Under the pieces are notes generated by a model that saw only the letters and a program-made list of their open reading frames with translations, searched no databases and was not told the DNA's origin. A stretch of 64,000 nucleotides of DNA, taken from the NCBI RefSeq assembly GCF_008727775.1, contig NZ_CP044232.1, positions 1,302,001 to 1,366,000 on the forward strand, written 5' to 3'. The DNA is from Microbacterium lushaniae (GTDB lineage Bacteria; Actinomycetota; Actinomycetes; Actinomycetales; Microbacteriaceae). Positions 57,501-64,000 of this stretch are shown in pieces (position 1 is the first letter of the stretch; every line of letters begins with the position of its first letter). The position numbers and the translations under genes were made by a program.

Positions 57501-58433
57501 TCATGAAGCGAGGATGCCGGCGCGTGCAGCGGCGCGGAACCGGCCGGGTGCAACGCCGCGTTCCCGGCGGAATGCGCGGCTGAACGCATAGACCGACGTG
57601 TAACCGACGTGCTGTGCGATCGCCTCGAGGGTGTCGTCTGTATCGCGAAGGCGACGTGCGGCGAGGTCGAGCCGGCGGCGGGTGAGGTACGCGGCCGGCG
57701 TCTCGCCCACGACGGCGGGGAAGCGGCGCGCCAGTGTCGCGCGGGACACCGCGGCCTCTCTCGCGAGGCTCGTGACCGTCCAGGCATCGCCCGGGGCGGC
57801 GTCTATCAGTGCCATCGCCGTGCTGACCGCGGGATCGCGGACCGCGTGCAGCGGGGACGCGGTGCGCTCGTCCTCACTCTCCAACCACGCGCGCAATGCC
57901 TGGATCAGCAGCACGTCGACCAGGCGAGCCAGCACGACCGGGCTTCCCGGTCGTGGTGCGGCCAGCTCGCGCCCGACCAGCCGGACCGTCTCGGCGAGCC
58001 CCTGGTCATCGCCGTGCCCGCGAAGCAGCAGGACCGGCGGCAGCGCCGCGAGCAGAGGGGCCGAGGTGATGGGATCGTGGGTGAAATGCGCACAGAGGAT
58101 GTGCGTCCGTGCCGGACTCCGCCCCATCCGAACCGTCCCGTCCGCAACCATCGCCGGGTCGTCGGAGCGCTTCGGCGATGTTCGCGAGAGTGCGTGCGGA
58201 TCGCTCGCGAGGGCATGCGCACCGCCGCTGGGAAGCAGGAGCAGATCGCCGGGCAGGAGCTGCACCGGATCACCACCCTCCGGGGCGATCCACACCGTGC
58301 CGGACGTCACCGCATGAAACGCTGCACCCGGCGTCTCGGTCGACCACCAGCCCCAGTCGTCGCCGGCGGTGATGAGCGCGCCGAGCACGCCGCGAACCCC
58401 CTGGGTGTCGATGAGCTCTGATAGGGCATCCAT
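57501..58433 (-). CDS. AraC family transcriptional regulator (cupin_6 type)
   Basis: A 310-residue AraC-type regulator. Its N-terminal cupin (AraC_binding_2/cupin_6) lies at about residues 1-190, with PGAAFHAVTSGTVWIAPEGG and LLPGDLLLLPSGGAHAL. The two-helix-turn-helix DNA-binding domain is at about 205-305 (VTSLAREAAVSRATLARRF and ETPAAYLTRRRLDLAARRLRDTDDTLEAIAQHVGYTSVYAFSRAFRR). It is divergent from an SDR gene, 91 bases apart, which it probably regulates. GAGGA is near the ATG. Confidence 0.92.
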   Translation of the reverse strand: MDALSELIDTQGVRGVLGALITAGDDWGWWSTETPGAAFHAVTSGTVWIAPEGGDPVQLLPGDLLLLPSGGAHALASDPHALSRTSPKRSDDPAMVADGTVRMGRSPARTHILCAHFTHDPITSAPLLAALPPVLLLRGHGDDQGLAETVRLVGRELAAPRPGSPVVLARLVDVLLIQALRAWLESEDERTASPLHAVRDPAVSTAMALIDAAPGDAWTVTSLAREAAVSRATLARRFPAVVGETPAAYLTRRRLDLAARRLRDTDDTLEAIAQHVGYTSVYAFSRAFRRERGVAPGRFRAAARAGILAS

Positions 58434-58489
58434 GGTTCCTCAACGCTAGCAGGTGAGTGTTACTGGTATGGATCTGAGCGAGTCTGTCA

Positions 58490-58518
58490 TTGTGACGCGC
58501 AAACGAGCCTCATACGTT
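58490..58518 (+). promoter_or_regulatory. Promoter of the SDR gene
   Basis: TTGTGA (58490-58495), a 17-nt spacer and TACGTT (58513-58518), with the ATG 6 nt later, form a complete leaderless promoter. Confidence 0.65.
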
Positions 58519-58524
58519 AGTTAC

Positions 58525-59196
58525 ATGAACATTGAAGGAAGCGTGGCACTCGTGACCGGCGGCAACCGCGGCATCGGCCGGCACTTCGTCCAGCACCTGC
58601 TGGAGAGAGGGGCGACGAAGGTGTACGCGGCCGCGAGGAACCCGCAGAGCATCGACGCGCCGGGCGCGATCCCGCTCGCGCTGGACATCACCGATCCCGA
58701 CTCGGTGGCCCGCGTCGCCGCCGTCGCCACCGATCTGACCCTCCTGGTCAACAACGCCGGCGTCTCCACCGGAACCGATCTCGTCACCGGGGATCTGGCC
58801 ACGATCAGGACGGAGTTCGAGACGAACTTCTTCGGCCCGCTGGCGATGATCCGCGCGTTCGCGCCCATCCTGGCCCGGAACGGCGGCGGCGGCATCCTGA
58901 ACGTGAACTCGCGCCTGTCGTGGCTGTCGGTCGCAGGTGCCAACGCTTACTCGGCGTCGAAGGCCGCGTCGTGGAGCATGACCAACGGCATCCGCCTGGA
59001 GCTGGCCGGGCAGGGCACGCAGGTCACCGGCCTCTACCTGAGCGCGACCGAAACGGACATGATGGCCGGCTGGGACATCCCCAAGAACGACCCGGCCGAC
59101 GTGGTGACCGCGGCACTGGACGGACTCGAGGCGGGTGCACGCGAGGTGCTCGCCGATCAGGACACCATCGATGCCAAGGCTGCGCTCGCCGCCTGA
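58525..59196 (+). CDS. Short-chain dehydrogenase/reductase
   Basis: A 223-residue classical SDR. The NAD(P)-binding motif is ALVTGGNRGIGRHF (TGxxxGxG) at residues 8-21. LLVNNAGVS carries NNAG, and the active site uses Ser in NVNSRLSWLSV and Y-x-x-x-K in YSASK. It is slightly shorter than usual (about 250), but the family core is complete. ATG 58525 is set by a -10 box 6 nt upstream; an earlier in-frame ATG at 58468 would add residues unlike any SDR. It is transcribed divergently from the AraC regulator; the substrate is unknown. Confidence 0.9.
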   Translation: MNIEGSVALVTGGNRGIGRHFVQHLLERGATKVYAAARNPQSIDAPGAIPLALDITDPDSVARVAAVATDLTLLVNNAGVSTGTDLVTGDLATIRTEFETNFFGPLAMIRAFAPILARNGGGGILNVNSRLSWLSVAGANAYSASKAASWSMTNGIRLELAGQGTQVTGLYLSATETDMMAGWDIPKNDPADVVTAALDGLEAGAREVLADQDTIDAKAALAA

Positions 59197-59285
59197 GACG
59201 GTTGCGCACTGCCTGGACGTCGCCCTTCCTCGTCACCGGGACAAGACGAAGTCGGAGGGCCGGTGGTCCCCGTTGACGACACGGC

Positions 59286-59301
59286 GGTAAACCGGTTAAC
59301 C
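59286..59301 (+). promoter_or_regulatory. LacI-type operator candidate upstream of the GH16 gene
   Basis: GGTAAACCGGTTAACC is a 16-bp near-perfect palindrome (one mismatch) with a central CG and AA/TT arms, like operators of LacI-family sugar regulators in actinobacteria. It lies 121 bases before the GH16 start. No LacI gene is in the window. Confidence 0.5.
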
Positions 59302-59421
59302 TCCTCGCGTACGGTGGCAGGACCTCCGGCGGCATATTGCGACGGCGTCCGATGTCGTGCTCCGTTCCGGCGGGCTCATGAGGGATCCCGTCGCGCAATG
59401 ACGCGAAAGGAAACGTCCCGA

Positions 59422-61749
59422 ATGAGACGCCAACGACCACTGCTGGCCGCGTTCGCCGCCTGCGCCGTGCTTGCTGCCACGCTGAGCGCGACACCCGCGT
59501 CGGGGGAGGAGCCCGGTGCTCCGCCTGTCCCCACAGCACCGGCCGGAGTAGCTGACCAGGTGACAGGGGTGCTGCTCGACGACGGTTTCGACGGCGCCGC
59601 GCTGGACACGACGGTCTGGACGAAGGGGTGGTTCGGCAACGGCGCGGACGTGACCGCTCCGGTGAACGCCGGGCAGGTGCAGTGCTACCACCCGGAGAAC
59701 GTCACCGTCGGGGGAGGTGAAGTCGCGCTCGACCTCACCGAGAAGAGCCTCGCCTGCGGCGGCGTCGCGCGCGCCTATGCCGGGGGCATGATCACCTCTT
59801 ACGGCAAGTTCACCGTCCGGCCGGGCAGCTTTCTCGAGGCGCGTGTGTTCCTGCCGGGCGGCACGGGGTCGATCGAGAACGAGCCGACGGTCTGGATGCA
59901 GGGACGCAGCCTGAATTGGCCGAGCAACGGCACCGTGGTGCTTATGAAGGGTGAACCCGGCGGAGCTTGTGCCTCGGTCACACGAGCCGACGGCGCCAGC
60001 GAGAAGCGGTGTGCGGCGCTCGAGCTGGATGCCTGGCACACAGTCGGCGCGCACTGGAAGGTCGACGGGACCGTGGACATCTACTACAACGGTGCGCCGA
60101 CGGCGAGCTTCGCGCTCGGTACCACCGATCCGATGTATCCGATCCTGAACGTTGCGGCGTGGCCGAATCGTGTGGTCGCGCCGAGCACTTTCGCGATCGA
60201 TTACGTGCGGGCATGGGACACCGTACGCGGCGTCGTGCCCGCCACGCCGATCCGGCAGGCCTCGGCCTGCGGCATCGAACCGCAGATCGTGATCCCCGAC
60301 ATCGAGGGCGTCTCGTACACGCAGGCACGCACCGGGAATGAGCTCACGGTGACAGCGGAAGCAACGCCCGGATATTCGGTGACGCCTGGTGCGCAGACAG
60401 AGTGGGTCTTCGACGTGACCCCCCTCGAGTGCCCGCCCGGCGGCGGAGCCGGTGAGCCGCATCCGCTTGCACCCCCCGAGGTCGCCGGGTCGATGACCTC
60501 GGTCCTGCTCGACGACGGCTTCGACGCGCCGACGCTGGACGCGAGCGTCTGGAACCGCGGGTGGGTGGACGGCGTGGACGGCGAGATGACGACGCCCGTC
60601 AACGTCGGCACGGAGATCCAGTGCTACGACCCCGACAACATCCAGATCCGGGACGGATCACTCGAGCTCCACTTCGTCGAGCGTGCGACCGAGTGCGAGC
60701 GCCGCGGCACATCGTTCGAATACGACTACGCGGGCGCCATGATCCAGAGCTGGAAGAAGTTCGCGGTCGGACCGGGCAGTTTCGTCGAGGCTCGCATGCG
60801 TACCGAGCAGGCCCCGCACGGCATCGCCAACTGGCCAGCGTTCTGGCTCAACGGCGAGAGCCACAACTGGCCGCATACGGGCGAGATCGACGTGATGGAG
60901 GGCCTGGCCGGTCAGGCCTGCGCGAGCGTGCACGGCCCCGACATCGACGAACGAGCGTGCCTCGACGTCGCACCCGACGCCTGGCACGTCTACGGTGCGC
61001 ACTGGCGTACGGACGGCAACATCGACTTCTACTACGACGGGGTCTATCTCGCCACGCACTATCTCGGCACGACCGACCGCCAGTACCTCATCCTGAACCT
61101 CGCGGCTTCTAATGCGCGCGACCCGAAGGTGCCGAGTGTGCTCGCGGTCGACTACGTCCGGGCGTGGGACGAGCAGTCGCCGGTGCCTGACGAGGTGCGA
61201 CCCGAGGCGACGCTCGTCACGCCGACGTCGGCGGGTCCGCTGCGCGGTATCGACCTCCGAGTCGATGCCTCGGACGATCGGGGGCTGAGCAGGATCGTCG
61301 CAAACGTGTACCGTGCCGGATCACTCGTGCGAAGCACGCAATCAGCCGTCGATGGTGCTGTCTCGGCCACGCACACGGCCTCGGTGACGTTGCCTGACGG
61401 CGAGTACACGGTCAGGTTCAACGCGCATGACACCGCGGGGAACGTCTCTCGAACGGGGATGTTCGACTTCGTGGCGGACTCGACGCCGCCAACGGCGGTG
61501 GTCAAGATCGGCGACGGTTTCACCGTGCAGACCGGCGATGGCTACGACCTTGTGAGCTTCAAACTCCATGACGCGCGGAAGCTCGATCGCATCGAGCTCA
61601 ACGGCACCGTCAAGGACCTGTCAGACAATACGTGGTCAGACCTGAACTTCATCGAGCCCGGTGTGTTCGGTGCGATCGCCGGGGTCAACTCGCTCGTGAT
61701 CCTCGACGTCGCCGGGAACAGCCAGACGGTCGTTTTCACGCTCAACTGA
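59422..61749 (+). CDS. Secreted protein with two GH16 domains, the first catalytically degenerate
   Basis: A 775-residue exported protein. The signal peptide spans residues 1-28 (RRQRPLLAAFAACAVLA, cleavage after TPASG). GH16 unit 1 lies at about residues 45-270 and unit 2 at about 355-585, each beginning TGVLLDDGFD or TSVLLDDGFD and ending VDYVRAWD. The catalytic motif ExDxxE is intact in unit 2 (EIDVME, E488, D490, E493) but reads TVVLMK (T171-K176) in unit 1, so only unit 2 should cut glycan (beta-1,3/1,4-glucan, agar or carrageenan-type). An Ig-like domain (about 590-690) and a C-terminal beta-domain follow. AAAGGAAA precedes ATG 59422; another ATG at 59398 is less well placed. Confidence 0.85.
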   Translation: MRRQRPLLAAFAACAVLAATLSATPASGEEPGAPPVPTAPAGVADQVTGVLLDDGFDGAALDTTVWTKGWFGNGADVTAPVNAGQVQCYHPENVTVGGGEVALDLTEKSLACGGVARAYAGGMITSYGKFTVRPGSFLEARVFLPGGTGSIENEPTVWMQGRSLNWPSNGTVVLMKGEPGGACASVTRADGASEKRCAALELDAWHTVGAHWKVDGTVDIYYNGAPTASFALGTTDPMYPILNVAAWPNRVVAPSTFAIDYVRAWDTVRGVVPATPIRQASACGIEPQIVIPDIEGVSYTQARTGNELTVTAEATPGYSVTPGAQTEWVFDVTPLECPPGGGAGEPHPLAPPEVAGSMTSVLLDDGFDAPTLDASVWNRGWVDGVDGEMTTPVNVGTEIQCYDPDNIQIRDGSLELHFVERATECERRGTSFEYDYAGAMIQSWKKFAVGPGSFVEARMRTEQAPHGIANWPAFWLNGESHNWPHTGEIDVMEGLAGQACASVHGPDIDERACLDVAPDAWHVYGAHWRTDGNIDFYYDGVYLATHYLGTTDRQYLILNLAASNARDPKVPSVLAVDYVRAWDEQSPVPDEVRPEATLVTPTSAGPLRGIDLRVDASDDRGLSRIVANVYRAGSLVRSTQSAVDGAVSATHTASVTLPDGEYTVRFNAHDTAGNVSRTGMFDFVADSTPPTAVVKIGDGFTVQTGDGYDLVSFKLHDARKLDRIELNGTVKDLSDNTWSDLNFIEPGVFGAIAGVNSLVILDVAGNSQTVVFTLN

Positions 61750-61769
61750 TCGCCGCCACCGCGGTGATC

Positions 61770-61813
61770 ACGCCTGCGCCGCGTCCCATCCGGGGTGCGG
61801 CGCAGGCGTTTCC
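61770..61813 (+). terminator. Terminator after the GH16 gene
   Basis: ACGCCTGCGCCGC (61770-61782) pairs with GCGGCGCAGGCGT (61797-61809), a 13-bp stem with TTCCC after it. It lies between the convergent GH16 and oxidoreductase genes. Confidence 0.85.
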
Positions 61814-61818
61814 CGACC

Positions 61819-64000
61819 TCAGTAGCAGCGGATCTCCGTAACGGACGCGGCCGGATCGCCATTCGTTGACAGGATGATCAAGCGGATGCTTCGAGCCTTC
61901 GCCGCGGTCTCGAGTCGGTGAACGCGCCGCCACTGCGTATTCCCCTCGACTCTGACGGCCTCGACACCCTCGATCTCTATCACGTAATCCCTGGCGGTCT
62001 GCGGCTCGACGTAGAACGGCGGAGTGCTGTGGACGTCACGCAGGAGCGACCCCGGGAAGGTGACCTCGACGTGCTCGATCGGCTGCGCGTCATCCCAGGC
62101 CAGCTCGAGCCATTGCGGCAGTCCGGCGCCGGGATCGCTCCGCCACGTGGCCGTACTGGTCGTCGGCCGGGTGACCCCGGACAGCACCTCGGCCGGTGCG
62201 AAAGCGTTCTGTGCCGGCACGGTGCGGTAGGCGAAGGAGGCATGCAGATCGCGTAGCCGGGTCGGCGAGAGGCTGCGGCTCGCGAAATGCCCGGGCATGA
62301 CGCCTCCGGCGTAGCGCCACCGGAGGCCGGGCGCGGGCTCCGCAGTCTCGATGCGGACCCAGCCGGGGGACAGGTTCGCGAGAGCCACCCGCCAGTCCGT
62401 CCACCGCGCGATGCCCGGGTGGGCACTGACGGCACCCTCGGCGAGCACGCTGTCGCCGCCCTTCCGGTTGTCCCAGACCTCGCCGACGCGGACCAGTCGC
62501 AACGGCAGGCGCAGCTCGGCGTCGGTGGTGTTGTCGAGGCAGAGCGAAACGGTGTCGAGCCGGCCATCGCACCAGACCAGCTGGGCGACCTCCACCTCAA
62601 GCCCGTAGGACCTCTCCTCGGGGATACTCGTGAGCTGTTCGAACGGCGCGGGGTCGGTCGGCGACAGCCCGTGCATGAGCTGCCGGGACGATGCGGAGGC
62701 GGTGGCCGAGCGCGCCAGGTCGGCGTCGTCGTGATTGCGGACGCCCGGGATGAACGCGCCGGCGCGCAGCAGACGCTGCTGGACCTCGCGCACGGCCGGG
62801 CCACCCGCCGCGGCATCGGCCGCCAATTCCGGAATCGTCACGCCGCGCTGAGTCATCACCGCGGCGGCGACGCCCGCCGCCTGCCCCATCGATGCCGTCG
62901 TCGCCATCACCCGCGCCGAGCCGAGAGCGGCTCGGGTCACGCTGATGCAGCGTCCAGCGAGCAGCAGATTGTCGACGTCGCGCGCCATCAGGCTGCGCAA
63001 TGGAATGCCATAGGGGCGCACATAGATCTTGCTCGCGTACTCGGAATCCTCCTGGTAGCGCTCGGCTGCCGAGGGCTCAGAGGTCTTCGCGAGCAATCCA
63101 CCGGGCGTGTGCAGATCGATGCCCCAGCCGCCGTAGCAGACCGCATCGGGAAACGGCGTGTGAGCCTGGATCTCCTGCTCGGTCAGCCAGTGGCGACCGA
63201 ACACGCGTCGGCTCTCGCGCTTGCCGGGCACCTGGCCGACGAAGTCGAGCGCGAAGTTGCGGCAGCGCTCCATCATTTCGGGATCCCGGTTCTTCATCCA
63301 GTCCCACACACCCAGCGCATACCGGGTGAGCTCGTGCCTGATGGCCTCGTTGTCGAAGATCGTGTGCCACGGCATCCCGATCTCGATCCACCAGAACCCA
63401 CCGCGCGGGTCGCTGGGCACACGGCCCTGCTCGTAGAAGTACGACGGGTCATCGAGCCGCGCGGCCCACTGGGGGGGCGTGAACGGCGCGGGTGCACCGA
63501 CGTCTTTGGCTCGGATGTGGAGCGAGTTGCCCATCGTGGCGGTGCTGGGCTGTTCGGGGGCGTGTGGTTCGCCGTGCTCGGCGCGGGATTCGCTGCCCAT
63601 CCGCCAGCCGCAGCCGGCCCGGTCGGCGATGAACCCGTCGCCAGTGCAATCGATGAACAGGTCGGCGGCAAGTCGGAGATCGACCTCGGCTGACAAGGTG
63701 CGCGCCCGGAGGGCGGTCAGCCGGCGGCTCGGAGCGCAGGCCTCCCGCTCGTAGTAACCCTTGTCGGTATGCGGCGCCCGGTCGACCTCGTCGGCGCCGT
63801 CGAGTTCGACGCCGATGACGCTGGTGTTGAGATGAAGGGTCAGGTTCGGTTCCCGCACGCAGAAGTCGTACAGCACCTGGTCGAACACCGAGTTGGTCCA
63901 GCCGTTCTCGTTGATCGGCTCGTGATTGCGGCGCCGCTCCTCGCTCAGCAGTTCGGCGATGATGCCTGTCTCGCGGGCGAACGAGTGATTGTGTCCTGCG
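61819..64000 (-). CDS. FAD-dependent oxidoreductase, 5' end outside window
   Basis: The frame runs open from the right edge for 726 codons to a stop at 61819. It belongs to the FAD-dependent oxidoreductase (FAD_oxidored, succinate dehydrogenase/fumarate reductase-like) group. LFIDCTGDGFIADRAGCGW is the second FAD contact, and DVDNLLLAGRCISVTRAALGSARVMATTASMGQAAG is the conserved C-terminal FAD block. The N-terminal dinucleotide motif lies beyond the window. The last 300 residues are a non-catalytic beta-rich part ending like a discoidin/F5-8 domain, possibly sugar-binding. Family members near glycoside hydrolases act on sugars; the substrate is unknown. Confidence 0.82.
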   Translation of the reverse strand, partial: AGHNHSFARETGIIAELLSEERRRNHEPINENGWTNSVFDQVLYDFCVREPNLTLHLNTSVIGVELDGADEVDRAPHTDKGYYEREACAPSRRLTALRARTLSAEVDLRLAADLFIDCTGDGFIADRAGCGWRMGSESRAEHGEPHAPEQPSTATMGNSLHIRAKDVGAPAPFTPPQWAARLDDPSYFYEQGRVPSDPRGGFWWIEIGMPWHTIFDNEAIRHELTRYALGVWDWMKNRDPEMMERCRNFALDFVGQVPGKRESRRVFGRHWLTEQEIQAHTPFPDAVCYGGWGIDLHTPGGLLAKTSEPSAAERYQEDSEYASKIYVRPYGIPLRSLMARDVDNLLLAGRCISVTRAALGSARVMATTASMGQAAGVAAAVMTQRGVTIPELAADAAAGGPAVREVQQRLLRAGAFIPGVRNHDDADLARSATASASSRQLMHGLSPTDPAPFEQLTSIPEERSYGLEVEVAQLVWCDGRLDTVSLCLDNTTDAELRLPLRLVRVGEVWDNRKGGDSVLAEGAVSAHPGIARWTDWRVALANLSPGWVRIETAEPAPGLRWRYAGGVMPGHFASRSLSPTRLRDLHASFAYRTVPAQNAFAPAEVLSGVTRPTTSTATWRSDPGAGLPQWLELAWDDAQPIEHVEVTFPGSLLRDVHSTPPFYVEPQTARDYVIEIEGVEAVRVEGNTQWRRVHRLETAAKARSIRLIILSTNGDPAASVTEIRCY

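Overview
The window is about 64 kb of high-GC actinobacterial chromosome. The 16S/23S/5S operon, the arg, scpAB and tlyA-nadK-recN gene orders and the many leaderless genes point to the family Microbacteriaceae, most likely Microbacterium. That assignment rests on recognition, not on a database search. Almost all genes up to about 44 kb are housekeeping or conserved. The last 20 kb are accessory.

Layout. 1-10.7 kb: the end of pheT, a convergent AAA ATPase, and an arginine operon argC-J-B-D-F-(membrane acyltransferase)-argH. argR and argG are absent, and a 25-codon arginine-rich leader ORF lies ahead of argC. 10.8-14.3 kb: a SatD-like protein with a membrane partner, tyrS and a DUF4184 protein. 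14.3-20.1 kb: one rRNA operon with at least two well-formed upstream promoters, a boxA-like element in both the leader and the spacer, no spacer tRNA, and a strong terminator. 20.1-29.1 kb: a protein with 19 octapeptide repeats, a HAD phosphatase, a 57-aa ORF, tlyA, nadK, recN and a membrane protein with a duplicated DUF2207 unit. 29.1-38.8 kb: pyrG, NUDIX, xerD, parA, scpA, scpB, an RluB-type pseudouridine synthase, prephenate dehydrogenase, cmk and der, most of them overlapping by a few bases. 38.8-44.3 kb: a NUDIX-NYN fusion, an S4 protein, a YhhN lysoplasmalogenase, LtrA, a GNAT, a DUF222-HNH protein and tRNA-Pro(GGG).

44.4-47.2 kb is a gene-poor patch with an esterase, small genes, terminators and a broken SDR gene. 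47.2-57.5 kb is a sugar-utilisation locus. A ROK repressor, a CUT1 ABC importer without its own ATPase and an ADP-ribosylglycohydrolase-fold enzyme run leftward. A GH36 alpha-galactosidase, a zinc-less MDR dehydrogenase and a Gfo/Idh/MocA oxidoreductase run rightward, followed by the remnant of a PfkB sugar kinase. The binding-protein and galactosidase promoters share the same -35/operator layout (TTGAC[A/T], 7 nt, TTTCAnnn[T/C]GAAA), which suggests one regulator controls both arms. The right edge carries an AraC/SDR divergent pair, a secreted protein with two GH16 domains (the first without catalytic acids) and a partial FAD-dependent oxidoreductase.

A recurring regulatory feature is a -10-like hexamer (mostly TAnnnT) 6-8 nt before the start codon, with no Shine-Dalgarno sequence. 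This implies leaderless transcripts for about a dozen genes. The sugar locus and the esterase and small genes near 45-46 kb instead use clear Shine-Dalgarno sequences.
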